Source: Clostridium sp. JN-9 (lineage in GTDB: Bacteria > Bacillota > Clostridia > Clostridiales > Clostridiaceae). Taken from it: 64,000 bases of DNA. The translations under genes and the position numbers were made by a program. The notes below the pieces were generated by a model that saw only the letters and a list, made by a program, of their open reading frames with translations, was not told the DNA's origin and made no database searches. The stretch covers positions 1,736,001 through 1,800,000 of the forward strand of contig NZ_CP035280.1 in NCBI RefSeq assembly GCF_004103695.1. The letters run 5' to 3'. The stretch's first letter is position 1. Each line of letters starts with the position of its first letter. Below, in pieces: positions 35,575 through 44,855 of this stretch.

Positions 35575-37110
35575 TCATATTTCAATTTCAAAAAGTTTTA
35601 CTGCATCCTCAACTTTTATACTATCCATGTCATCCAGCTTGTCTATGTATTTAAAGATACTTTTGCTTATTTTTATTTTATAATCGCCATCTTTAACTGT
35701 TTGAATCAGTTCTTTTACTTTATAGGTTTCAATCTTGCAATGGAAAATGGACAGAATTTTGAAATACAATAAATTTAGCACAATGTCACGAATTTTCTCC
35801 CATTCCTTATATGTACTTATCTTTTCACACATCAAATCTATGAAAGAAGTTATTATGTCATTCATTTCCTCAATTTTATCATAATATATGAACTCTATGG
35901 AATCTACAGTTTTAAAACTATTAGCCATTGTATGCATAATGTCATTTTTTATACTTTCAGATTCTTCTTCGTTAAAAATTGACTTTAATCTGGAAAAACT
36001 GTTATTTTCATAAAACCTATCTCTTATGAAATTAATGAATGTTTCAAAATCCTCAGCATTATTTCCAAGTTCTATTTCAAATAATATTCTAAAAAACAAA
36101 TTCCATTGGAATTCATTGTTTATAGAATTCAAAATAGCATGTCCGATAATATTGGAGAAATCATCATGAAAATGCACATCCCTTTCAAATTCTATTTCAC
36201 TTTTGAAATCCACATCATTTTTACTGATGTGATTCAATCTATCCATTGTTTTCAGCAGTGTTTTATTATAATCCTCCAGGTTTTCAGCATTACTGCTTCT
36301 AAAAATATATTTCATTATGGTATCACAGGACTTTTTAAAGTCAACTATGAATCCAATGCTGTTTTTCATTTTTGTTGAATATATGTCATAAATGATTTTT
36401 GAAAGAAGTACTTCCAATTGAGACTTTCTCATCATTGGGTCCATGCTGTTTTGGCTGTTGAACTGATTATAAATTATAAGAAGCTGATTATCTATCATTG
36501 CAAGGTTTTTCTTTATGGATCCCATTAGTTCCTTTAAAAAACCATCTGCTATTCTGTAATTATTATTTTTGTATATTATATTGTGTTCCAGTTCCCCCCA
36601 AAATATATTGACCAGGGATTTGATTTGAAGTTCGAATCTTATTTTTCGATAATTTGTTTCATAAACTCCATCTATTCTATAAATTTCAAATCCATTTTTT
36701 TGTTCCTGGGGTTGTTTGCTTGTCAGCTCCAGTCTTATGTTTTCATTTAAAGCATTATAATAATATCCATCAGCATTTCTTTTATTAAATAGTTTTTTCA
36801 GTACTTTATATATTTTCATTTCATCTTCAATGAATCTGCATTCCACTCTGATCCCAATTAAGTCTGAAAGATTTGAAATAACTTCCTCACTTGACTCATA
36901 CTTTTTATAATAATCATTCCTTATTATTTTTTCCCTCAAGCTGTCAGGAGACTTTACTCTTGAGCTCACCTTTATACCTCCATCATTGCTGCTTTCCAGC
37001 AATTGTTGAAAGTATGTCTCCAAATCCTTAGCTTCATCTTGTAATTCATCATTTACTTTTTCCAAGCTTTTTATAACTTCTTCAATAAAATCGAATATTT
37101 CCAATTCCAT
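35575..37110 (-). CDS. RelA/SpoT-domain protein with a long unique C-terminal region
   Basis: 511 aa. Residues 20-215 match the stand-alone RelA/SpoT nucleotidyltransferase domain: SSRVKSPDSLREKI, DLIGIRVECRFIED, FELQIKSLVNIFWGELEHNI. The G-loop Tyr of active (p)ppGpp synthetases (NGY) appears to be replaced (KNGFEIYRIDG). There is no HD hydrolase, TGS or ACT domain; instead about 290 helical, acidic residues follow that I cannot assign. It could make alarmones, modify another target (as toxic small alarmone synthetases do), or be inactive. Ribosome binding site GGAGGT. Its 3' third is duplicated at 34084-34530. Confidence 0.8.
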   Translation of the reverse strand: MELEIFDFIEEVIKSLEKVNDELQDEAKDLETYFQQLLESSNDGGIKVSSRVKSPDSLREKIIRNDYYKKYESSEEVISNLSDLIGIRVECRFIEDEMKIYKVLKKLFNKRNADGYYYNALNENIRLELTSKQPQEQKNGFEIYRIDGVYETNYRKIRFELQIKSLVNIFWGELEHNIIYKNNNYRIADGFLKELMGSIKKNLAMIDNQLLIIYNQFNSQNSMDPMMRKSQLEVLLSKIIYDIYSTKMKNSIGFIVDFKKSCDTIMKYIFRSSNAENLEDYNKTLLKTMDRLNHISKNDVDFKSEIEFERDVHFHDDFSNIIGHAILNSINNEFQWNLFFRILFEIELGNNAEDFETFINFIRDRFYENNSFSRLKSIFNEEESESIKNDIMHTMANSFKTVDSIEFIYYDKIEEMNDIITSFIDLMCEKISTYKEWEKIRDIVLNLLYFKILSIFHCKIETYKVKELIQTVKDGDYKIKISKSIFKYIDKLDDMDSIKVEDAVKLFEIEI

Positions 37111-37186
37111 AATGTTACCTCCTTGTCTTAAGTGAAACGTCTTTCATGTATGATTGTATTATACTGACCGTTATAAAGTCACTTAT

Positions 37187-37198
37187 AATGATATCATT
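37187..37198. promoter_or_regulatory. Palindrome AATGATATCATT upstream of the RelA/SpoT-domain gene
   Basis: Perfect 12-bp palindrome about 75 nt upstream of the start codon, in the only intergenic space before the gene. It may be an operator; equally it could be chance in AT-rich DNA. Confidence 0.3.
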
Positions 37199-37233
37199 TT
37201 AATCTGTGCTTTTCCATATTTACAATTAATCTA

Positions 37234-37551
37234 TCAACGCTTTTTAAATTTTGATATTAAATGTTCAATAGACATTACAGGATGATATATTATCATTCTA
37301 GGACCAGAATACCGCATTACTTTAATTATTTTTTCTTTCATGTCCTTTTTGTAGCAATGTATTTTACAATCCCCGCAATTGGTTTTATTTTCACCAAACT
37401 TACATCCATCAAGACGTTTTAAGGCATATTCTTTAAGTTCAAGGCAATCAGTACATAATTGGTTTTTGGTATTATGATTTTTATTGCAATATAATTTAAT
37501 CATGGCTGCCACTGTTTCTTTTTCGCGAATAATTTTATTATTATTTTCCAT
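37234..37551 (-). CDS. ygbA: YgbA-type 'nitrous oxide-stimulated promoter' family protein
   Basis: 105 aa. Conserved REKETVAAMIKLYC near the N-terminus, two or three CxxC-type pairs (LCTDC; CGDCKIHC) with a LDGCKFGE stretch, and MRYSGPRMIIYHP near the C-terminus match the YgbA/pfam11756 family, which in E. coli is under NsrR control and induced by nitrosative stress. The cysteines suggest metal binding. Ribosome binding site GGGGG. The gene stands alone. Confidence 0.85.
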   Translation of the reverse strand: MENNNKIIREKETVAAMIKLYCNKNHNTKNQLCTDCLELKEYALKRLDGCKFGENKTNCGDCKIHCYKKDMKEKIIKVMRYSGPRMIIYHPVMSIEHLISKFKKR

Positions 37552-37620
37552 ATTATTATCCCCCTAAGTGAAATTTAAGAATATTTTATTCAATTCTTAA
37601 TTTTTACTGTACAAATCCTA

Positions 37621-38211
37621 TTATTTTATATTTATATTTATTATAGATTCAAAATAATCATTAACTAAGCCTTTTTTATGTTCATATCTCATTATTAGCT
37701 TTTGGGTTCCTTCTTTTAAGTGTGAAAAATAAAAATTCTGCCTATCATAATTAGTACCTGTAACATCTTTTTCAATAGACTTAGTAGAAGGTGTAATCCA
37801 TGATTTACTATCGAAGTTCAATATTCCGTTAGATATATCATTTTTTATATCCCATGTATATTCAATAGTTCTATTAGCAGGGAAAGACAATATGAGGTAT
37901 TTATTTTTAGGAATATTTATATTTGTAATGGTTTTATTATCTATCTCATATTCATTTACTGTTGCATTTTTGCTATCATATACTATAACTGCAATATAAT
38001 ATTTATAAATATCTGTTGCATAGTTATATTCTTGTTTAGCAAGTATCTCGTCCATTTTTTTAAAATCATTTATTTTGAATTTATAACTTGAAAGTTTCTT
38101 AGAACCATCTTGTTCTACAGATGTCCTATTGCAACCTGTCAAGGTCAATATAAGAAAGATTAGTAAAGAAAAGAGACTAAATTTTTTGATTATTTTCAAC
38201 TTTATAATCAT
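37621..38211 (-). CDS. Lipoprotein with chagasin-like (I42 inhibitor) fold features
   Basis: 196 aa. Lipobox LTLTGC at residues 22-27 after a hydrophobic signal. In the C-terminal 100 residues, FPANRTIEYTWDI, GTNYDRQNFYF and LIMRYEHKKG are placed like the NPTTGYxW, GxGG and RPW loops of chagasin-type Cys protease inhibitors, though only loosely. It is probably a surface lipoprotein. The inhibitor assignment is an inference from pattern and may be wrong. Ribosome binding site AGAGGG. Confidence 0.6.
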   Translation of the reverse strand: MIIKLKIIKKFSLFSLLIFLILTLTGCNRTSVEQDGSKKLSSYKFKINDFKKMDEILAKQEYNYATDIYKYYIAVIVYDSKNATVNEYEIDNKTITNINIPKNKYLILSFPANRTIEYTWDIKNDISNGILNFDSKSWITPSTKSIEKDVTGTNYDRQNFYFSHLKEGTQKLIMRYEHKKGLVNDYFESIININIK

Positions 38212-38432
38212 ATCTGTACCCTCTACTTCAGATAACTTTTTAAATTATCATCATTTTATTTCTGAATAGAATTGAATAAATTAAATAAATTATTCCTAAT
38301 ATAATTATAAATAAGCCTATTATTCGCACATGCTTTCACTCCCTATTTTTATATACAATATACGGAAATTAATAATATAGTATAATAATAATATATTCCA
38401 TATGTGTAATTCAATAGGAAATAATATAAAAA

Positions 38433-38473
38433 ACGCTGCTTTATTAGCATATTTTGTATGCTAATAAAGCAGC
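38433..38473 (-). terminator. Strong rho-independent terminator
   Basis: GCTGCTTTATTAGCATA (38435-38451) and its exact complement (38457-38473), 17 bp, with a 5-nt loop and TTTTTT following on the minus strand. Confidence 0.92.
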
Positions 38474-38478
38474 CATTT

Positions 38479-40083
38479 TTATCTAATTCTAACATACATA
38501 AACCTAGGTATGATTCTTGTGACTTTTCTAGGCAGTCCATTTATATCAGACTTTGTAATTCCGCCTGTTAATATTAAAGCATATAAGTAGGTAAATATAC
38601 CTGCTATTATTGCTATTATTGTAGAAACAGCATTTGCAATATAACCTTTGTTTATAAAGCTTATTACATAAATTAAATTATTATAGATTAAATAAACAAC
38701 TATACTCATGAGTAGACTGGATATAATTGGTTTATACCCATGATAAAGCAGACTAAATCTAACCCTGAGTGTTTTTTTAATCATTCTGTGGTTTAATATT
38801 ACAGGAATCAGATATCCTATGATACTTCCATATACTGCACCTAAAATATTGATGCTTGGTATAGCAATTAAGAAATAATTTGCTGTAATTTTAAAAACAA
38901 TACCAATAAATGAATATAAAGTAGCAGTATACAACTTTCCAAGGCTCTGCAATATTGTTATCTGAATCTGCATTACAGCCATAAGAACCAATACTACTGA
39001 TCCAACCCTCATTATATTTGAGCCGCCGCTGAATTTAAGCAGTCTATATATTGGATCACTTAAAACTGCAAGTCCAAATGCAGAAGGTATAGAAATTATA
39101 AAACTCAATCTGAAAGCATAATTAACTTTTTCTCTAACCCTTTTCTTATCTCCCAAAGCTGCTGCCCCAGCAATGGCTGGTAATATTGCAGCGCATAAAG
39201 AAGTAATAAGTGCAATTGGAACATTCATTAATTGTGTATACTTTAATAAATAGCCATATAATACTGAAGCCTGAGCACTATTTATGCCTGCAGCAAGCAG
39301 CCTTGAACGTGTATTCCATACATCTACCAGATTTCCGGCATAGGTTAATCCAACACTTAATGTTATTGGTATGCCATAACCTACTATCTTTTTTATAATT
39401 TGTTTATTGGTAAGCCTTCTGATTTCAATATCATGAACTTTTCTGTGAACCTTTATCCTTTTGTTTCTTTCATAAAATAAAATTAAATAAACAACTGAAA
39501 ATAAAGCACCTAAGGTTGAGCCAATAGTACCTCCCGCGCAGCCTGCTTCAACTCCGAATTTAATTAATAGAGCAGCAAATACCAATGTAAAAATAGTATT
39601 AATGGTCTGCTCAATTATTTGAGATACTGCTGTTGGAGTCATATTTCCTCTTCCCTGAAAGTAGCCCCTGTATGCAGATGCAATGGATGTAAAGAGAACA
39701 CATGGAGCAAGGGCTAATATTGAATAATATGCTTTAGGATTTACTAAATTTGCAAAGCCTCTGGCAAAAATCAACATAATTACTGACATAACTATGCCAA
39801 GCAGTAGCAGCAAAAATCGAGCTATTTTAAAGCTTTTAACAGCATCCTTATAGTTACCAACTGCCGTTAATTCAGATATTAGTTTTGAAATTGCTACAGG
39901 TATACCTGAATTAGTCAAAACATAAATAAACACATAAACCTGATATGCAGAACCATATATACCATATCCTTCATCACCAATTATGGCAATTAAAAATGGA
40001 ATATACAGCAGTGAAAGTATTTTTACTATAATACCAGCAGCAGATAGAACTGCAAAACCTTTTGTTGTAGATTGTTCCTTCAT
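38479..40083 (-). CDS. SpoVB/MurJ-family flippase
   Basis: 534 aa from ATG 40083 (GAGGAAAT upstream); the open frame to 40104 covers that site and is not used. Fourteen predicted membrane helices; family start LSAAGIIVKILSLLYIPFL and SAYRGYFQGRGNMTPTAVSQ are typical of lipid-linked polysaccharide flippases of the SpoVB/YtgP group. It is distinct from the copy at 26180 (low identity by eye). Transports lipid II-like or cortex/teichoic intermediates. The last of a minus-strand run with the pseudouridine synthase and M20 peptidase genes. Confidence 0.88.
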   Translation of the reverse strand: MKEQSTTKGFAVLSAAGIIVKILSLLYIPFLIAIIGDEGYGIYGSAYQVYVFIYVLTNSGIPVAISKLISELTAVGNYKDAVKSFKIARFLLLLLGIVMSVIMLIFARGFANLVNPKAYYSILALAPCVLFTSIASAYRGYFQGRGNMTPTAVSQIIEQTINTIFTLVFAALLIKFGVEAGCAGGTIGSTLGALFSVVYLILFYERNKRIKVHRKVHDIEIRRLTNKQIIKKIVGYGIPITLSVGLTYAGNLVDVWNTRSRLLAAGINSAQASVLYGYLLKYTQLMNVPIALITSLCAAILPAIAGAAALGDKKRVREKVNYAFRLSFIISIPSAFGLAVLSDPIYRLLKFSGGSNIMRVGSVVLVLMAVMQIQITILQSLGKLYTATLYSFIGIVFKITANYFLIAIPSINILGAVYGSIIGYLIPVILNHRMIKKTLRVRFSLLYHGYKPIISSLLMSIVVYLIYNNLIYVISFINKGYIANAVSTIIAIIAGIFTYLYALILTGGITKSDINGLPRKVTRIIPRFMYVRIR

Positions 40084-40110
40084 ATTTATTTCCTCTAAAT
40101 TCATTTAAAA

Positions 40111-41064
40111 TTAAAACTTAAAAGCATCATTTTTTATTTTCTTTAAAATAGGAGGCAGTGACTCAGCTATAGTTTTATTTTCCATGTACTCTAATTTTCC
40201 TGTACAATCCTTAAAAATCAACTTATATGCATATAAAAATTGAAAGTTTAAACCAAATTTATTAACAAAAAAACTATTAAGTTCTTTGTCACCATATTTT
40301 GAATCACCTATGATTGGATTACCAAGATAACTTAAATGAGCTCTTAATTGATGGCTTCTTCCAGTTATAAGGTCAATCTCCAGCAATGAATAAAGCCCGC
40401 AGGTCTGCACAGTTTTAACATCCATAGCTATTCTTTTATAGCCTGGTTTATTATCTTCTGAAATCTGGGATATGTTACTATCCTCATCTTTTGATATGTA
40501 GGCTTCATAAATTTTATCTTTAATTTTACCCTTTACCAAAGCTAAATAATATTTTTTTATTTTTCTATCTCTTATCATTTCATTAAGCAGCTTTAAGCTT
40601 TCATAATTTTTGCCATATACAACTATGCCGGATGTATTTCTATCAAGTCTGTTACATGGAGCAGGAATAAATGTTATCTCCTTTTCAGGCTGATAATCAC
40701 CCTTATCATACAAATAGGAAAGCACATAATCAGTTAATGTTGGTTCTCCATTTTTTTTATCTGAATGGACTAAAACTCCAGGCCATTTTTCCACTAATAA
40801 AATATTGTCATCTTCATATGTAACTTTAAAATTGTTGTCTACCCTTTTAAACTTTTCTTTTTTTAAATCTGTTTTTATATCCCTTGTTTCAACTATATCT
40901 CCTTCGGTAAGTGAATACTTTTCTTTTACTTTTGAACCATTAACCCTTATATCGCCTTTTCTTAACCTTTTATAAATTGCGCTTAAGGGTACATCCTTCA
41001 TCCATTTTCGTATAAACTTGTCGATTCTTTGCCCACTCTCATTTGGTCCTATTGTTATTTTCAT
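40111..41064 (-). CDS. RluA-family pseudouridine synthase
   Basis: 317 aa. An N-terminal S4-like domain (GQRIDKFIRKWMKDVPLSAIYKRLRKGDIRVNG) is followed by the catalytic motif NRLDRNTSGIVVYGK with the active-site Asp, and GRSHQLRAHLSYLGNPIIGD. It converts specific uridines in rRNA to pseudouridine in the cytosol; RluC/RluD-type, target not determinable from sequence. AAGGAG before the ATG. 27 nt downstream of the M20 peptidase. Confidence 0.92.
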   Translation of the reverse strand: MKITIGPNESGQRIDKFIRKWMKDVPLSAIYKRLRKGDIRVNGSKVKEKYSLTEGDIVETRDIKTDLKKEKFKRVDNNFKVTYEDDNILLVEKWPGVLVHSDKKNGEPTLTDYVLSYLYDKGDYQPEKEITFIPAPCNRLDRNTSGIVVYGKNYESLKLLNEMIRDRKIKKYYLALVKGKIKDKIYEAYISKDEDSNISQISEDNKPGYKRIAMDVKTVQTCGLYSLLEIDLITGRSHQLRAHLSYLGNPIIGDSKYGDKELNSFFVNKFGLNFQFLYAYKLIFKDCTGKLEYMENKTIAESLPPILKKIKNDAFKF

Positions 41065-41090
41065 TAGCTCTCTCCTTAGTACAGTATATA

Positions 41091-42290
41091 TTATTTATAT
41101 CTTTTTTCAATGTTTAAAAAATCTATTGCAGCTTTGCATTGAATTGCTACTCCTATTGGTAAACAATCTTCATCAACATCGAATAAACTTCCATGGGCAG
41201 GATTTACAATACCCTTTTCTTCATTTCTGCATCCAAGATAATAAAAAACACTTGGCTTTTCAAGAGAAAAGTAAGCAAAACTCTCCACACCCATGCTTGG
41301 ATTTTTTAAAAGCAGCACCTTATCCTTTGATAATATATCGGAAGCACTGTTTTTAAGGATTTCTACCATATTGTCATCATTATACAAACATGGATAGCTT
41401 TCCTCAATTTCAATTTCTGAGCTTCCTCTTAATGAAGAAGTAATTCCTGTTACAATTTCTTTAAGCCTTTTTTTCACATATTCCCTATTTTCTGTAGTCA
41501 TTGTTCTTATAATGCCCCCAAACTTAACCTGCTCAGGAATAATGTTCTGAGCAGTACCGCCGCTTATATAACCTATAGTTACAACAGCAGGTGAAGTTGG
41601 AGGAAGTTCTCTGCTTACAAGTAATTGAATGGAATTAATTATTTCACAGCTGATTATTATAGGGTCAATTGCAGAATCAGGATGAGCACCATGACCGCCT
41701 TTTCCCTTAACAGTTATTGTAAAAGGATTTGAAGCTGCATTAACTACTCCTCTTTTTATTCCTATGTATCCTGTATTAATATTTTCATCAACATGAAGTC
41801 CTATTATTCCATCAACTTCAGGGGAATGTAATACTCCCTCTTTGATCATAATACGTGCACCGCCTGTTGTTTCTTCTGCTGGTTCAAATAATAATTTTAC
41901 ATTTCCATTTAATGTATCTTTAATTGAATTCAAAATTTTTGCACATCCAAGTAAAATAGTTATATGTGCATCATGACCACAGGCATGCATTTTCCCTGGG
42001 TTTTTGGAACTATACTCACATTTATTATTTTCCTGCAGGGGAAGAGCATCCATATCTGCTCTAAGTGCCACTGTTTTGGAACCATTTCCTTTAATAATAG
42101 CACATATGCCTGTCTTTGCTGTATTTGTAAATTCAATTCCTTCAGCATTTAAAAAATCTTTTATAAAAGCAGAGGTATTGTATTCATTATATCCCAGCTC
42201 AGGATTCATATGAAAATGTCTCCTCCAGCTTATTAAATCATCTTTTATATCATTTGCCATTTTATAAAAATCTAAATTTTGTTCTTGCAT
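41091..42290 (-). CDS. M20 family amidohydrolase (N-acyl amino acid / hippurate hydrolase type)
   Basis: 399 aa, family length. Metal motifs: LRADMDALPLQ, HACGHDAHITILLG, EPAEETTGGARIM, GLHVDEN and a PAHGSLFDVDE C-terminal ligand. Members deacylate amino acids or cleave small amides in the cytosol using a dinuclear metal. Substrate uncertain. Followed at 27 nt by the pseudouridine synthase gene. Confidence 0.92.
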   Translation of the reverse strand: MQEQNLDFYKMANDIKDDLISWRRHFHMNPELGYNEYNTSAFIKDFLNAEGIEFTNTAKTGICAIIKGNGSKTVALRADMDALPLQENNKCEYSSKNPGKMHACGHDAHITILLGCAKILNSIKDTLNGNVKLLFEPAEETTGGARIMIKEGVLHSPEVDGIIGLHVDENINTGYIGIKRGVVNAASNPFTITVKGKGGHGAHPDSAIDPIIISCEIINSIQLLVSRELPPTSPAVVTIGYISGGTAQNIIPEQVKFGGIIRTMTTENREYVKKRLKEIVTGITSSLRGSSEIEIEESYPCLYNDDNMVEILKNSASDILSKDKVLLLKNPSMGVESFAYFSLEKPSVFYYLGCRNEEKGIVNPAHGSLFDVDEDCLPIGVAIQCKAAIDFLNIEKRYK

Positions 42291-42311
42291 AAGGTATCCA
42301 GCCTTTCTAAA

Positions 42312-44354
42312 TTATATCCATTTTATACTGATTATATCACCATCAGATAAACTATCATAATATCCTGCACTCTTTCCGTTTAATAGAAGTTCAAGTGTGC
42401 CTTTTACTGTTGTTAAATCAAAGTCATAGAAATTGAAGATATCTACAAAAACATAACTTTTCTTTCCCTTTAACAATACTTGCTTTTCATTAACCAGAAC
42501 CTTTAGCTGGGTTAATGCATCATCCTTTTTTATGTCCATATTGGTAGCTGCTGCTTCTTTAGATGATAGCCGGTTATTTTCATAAACTTCACCACTCAAT
42601 GTTAAATCATGCTTTTGAAATATCTTGTCTCCTTCCTTTATTAAATAGTTTAAATCTAAAATTTCATCATTTATATAGTAATTATAATCTTCACTGGTAT
42701 TTTCACAAAAGTATTTAATATAATCTCCTAAACTTCTTGGATAAATTATTTTAACCACGTCATTTTCTTTGATTTCTTCATTTATCTGAACCTTGTTATT
42801 ATTTATAAATGCAACGGGATCCATATTAACTAAATTATTGTTTAGGTAAAAACTTATAGAATTCAGATCTTTTACATAATCTTTAATATAAGGTTCACCA
42901 GACAAACCATCTACAGCATATTTTATTTCTATGGAATCCCCTTCCTTAATATTAGATTCAATATTAGAAGAAAATCCATTAATTTTAATTTCTGAGGGCC
43001 TTCCCATTGTTCCAAAACAAATTCTATTTACATTATTTAAAATAAATTTTATGTTTTTACCATTCTTAGGAATTAAAATTTTAGGATTAATGCCTGCCTG
43101 AATAAGTACATCTAGTACAGTATGATTTTTAGAATTGAATAAACTTATAACAGAGCCATTTAATGCTACATCAATAAAATCATGTCCTAGCTCCTTTAAA
43201 GATACCAGGGCAATTCCAAGCACAGTAATACCAGTACTTCCTAAATTTAAATCCTGATTAATGCATGCCTCCACGCTTTCTCTGCCTTTAATTGCTATTC
43301 TTTGAGGCATTATATTTAATTTCTCAGCAAGAAATTCCTTATAGTATGGAGTATATGCTCCTCCTCCAACAAGGAAAACTGCATTTGGAGACTTTCCATT
43401 GTTTAACTCCATTATTTTACTGCCAACCTGCTCAGCAATTTTTTTTACTAATGGTGAAATAAAGTTTAATATTTCACTTGATTGTACCTGATTTTCTATT
43501 CCAAGAACATCAGTATACTTTATATTTTCATTAACTAAAAGCTGTTTTTTTATTTCCTCAGCAGCATTAAAATCTATGAGATAATTTTTAGCTATAATTT
43601 CTGTTATTTCATCACCAGCCAAAGGTACCATTCCATAAGCCGCTACAGTATCATTGCTGCATATTGCAATATCTGAGGTGCCTGCACCAATATCCACCAG
43701 TGCAAGATTAAGAAGCCTTAGTTTTTGAGGAATAACTGCCTCAATTGCAGCAATTGGCTCTAATGTGAGACATGAAACATTAAGTCCCACTATTTTCATA
43801 ACTGAATATAAGCTTTCAATAACAGCTCTGGGTAAAAATGTTGCAATTATTTCAACAGATGCATTTTCGCCTTTATGACTTAATAAATTACTTATCTTAA
43901 AACCATTTAAATAATAGTTTTTTACGCTATATCCAACACAATAAAGTTTTCCCTTTGTTTCATTAATAACACTGCTTTCAGCTTTTTTTACAGCTGTTAA
44001 TTCAAGACTCCTTATAAAATCCCTGTGAATTTCCATGTCACTTTCTAACTCTGCATCATATCTCACTTCTACTGTTTTAAGAAATCTTCCAGCAGCTGCA
44101 ATGCAGACATTTTCTAAGGATATATTAAGCTTTTTTTCCAACTGGTTTTTAACCATTTTTACAGCATTTGCTACAAGATTTATGTCATGGATCTGGCCAT
44201 CTATCATAGCTCTTTCTTCATGTTCAACAAGTGCTTCAGCAAGCACTGAAAATTTTTTATCCTTAATAACACCTACAGTTCCTATAACTGTTCTGGTTCC
44301 AATGTCTAGAGCAAATAATACATTATTAATTTCTGCTTCATCTGTACTATTCAT
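42312..44354 (-). CDS. FtsA/PilM-like actin-fold ATPase
   Basis: 680 aa from ATG 44354 (GAGGTAAT upstream). The N-terminal 390 residues have the FtsA-type actin fold: FALDIGTRTVIGTVG (phosphate 1), LALVDIGAGTSDIAI (phosphate 2), an SHS2/1C-like insert and NAVFLVGGGAYTPYYKEFLAEKL (adenosine). The C-terminal about 290 residues are not in FtsA and appear to consist of repeated beta-rich units (NGSVISLFNSKNHTVLDVLIQAG...; VLLNGKSAGYYDSLSDGDIISIKWI). This long form is seen in clostridia as a second FtsA-like protein. Probably a membrane-proximal morphogenesis or division factor. Confidence 0.8.
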   Translation of the reverse strand: MNSTDEAEINNVLFALDIGTRTVIGTVGVIKDKKFSVLAEALVEHEERAMIDGQIHDINLVANAVKMVKNQLEKKLNISLENVCIAAAGRFLKTVEVRYDAELESDMEIHRDFIRSLELTAVKKAESSVINETKGKLYCVGYSVKNYYLNGFKISNLLSHKGENASVEIIATFLPRAVIESLYSVMKIVGLNVSCLTLEPIAAIEAVIPQKLRLLNLALVDIGAGTSDIAICSNDTVAAYGMVPLAGDEITEIIAKNYLIDFNAAEEIKKQLLVNENIKYTDVLGIENQVQSSEILNFISPLVKKIAEQVGSKIMELNNGKSPNAVFLVGGGAYTPYYKEFLAEKLNIMPQRIAIKGRESVEACINQDLNLGSTGITVLGIALVSLKELGHDFIDVALNGSVISLFNSKNHTVLDVLIQAGINPKILIPKNGKNIKFILNNVNRICFGTMGRPSEIKINGFSSNIESNIKEGDSIEIKYAVDGLSGEPYIKDYVKDLNSISFYLNNNLVNMDPVAFINNNKVQINEEIKENDVVKIIYPRSLGDYIKYFCENTSEDYNYYINDEILDLNYLIKEGDKIFQKHDLTLSGEVYENNRLSSKEAAATNMDIKKDDALTQLKVLVNEKQVLLKGKKSYVFVDIFNFYDFDLTTVKGTLELLLNGKSAGYYDSLSDGDIISIKWI

Positions 44355-44381
44355 ATTATTACCTCTTACATACAATTTTAA

Positions 44382-44411
44382 AGGCTCATATTCTAATTAG
44401 AATATGAGCCT
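44382..44411. terminator. Perfect hairpin, likely terminator of the 99-aa gene
   Basis: AGGCTCATATTCTA (44382-44395) and its complement, 14 bp with a 2-nt or longer loop; on the minus strand it is followed by TTTAAAATT. Confidence 0.65.
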
Positions 44412-44451
44412 AATAAAATTATATAACAATAACCATAAACATTCAATAAAG

Positions 44452-44751
44452 TTACTCAGCAATCTTTAATATACCATAGCTTTCTGCTATATATGGGAGC
44501 TGCTTTATAATATCGTATACATATTTCTCTTTAACCTTATTTTCAGCATTAATTTGATGCTCTGAAATTTCATTATAATAAAGCATTTTACACCAGACAT
44601 CTATAAAATCATCTTTTGTTACAATCTCAGTATCTTCATTATTTTTAACCACAAATCCGTCATTAAAGTTCTCAACTACACTAAGATTTTTAATATTATT
44701 TTCAGATAACATAGAACACACGTCATTCCACATTTTATTAAAAGCTACCAT
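44452..44751 (-). CDS. Hypothetical protein
   Basis: 99 aa, ribosome binding site AGGAGG. Soluble, moderately acidic, helical; begins VAFNKMWNDVCSMLSENN and includes DDFIDVWCKMLYY. Two Cys, no motif known to me. Sits between the helicase and FtsA-like genes on the same strand with a terminator after it. Confidence 0.65.
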   Translation of the reverse strand: MVAFNKMWNDVCSMLSENNIKNLSVVENFNDGFVVKNNEDTEIVTKDDFIDVWCKMLYYNEISEHQINAENKVKEKYVYDIIKQLPYIAESYGILKIAE

Positions 44752-44855
44752 TATTAACCTCCTGGTATTTATAATGTATATTATACTATATAGTATATCA
44801 TATATGAAATATTAGTCAATAATAAGACTATTAAATAATAATAAACTTATAATTA

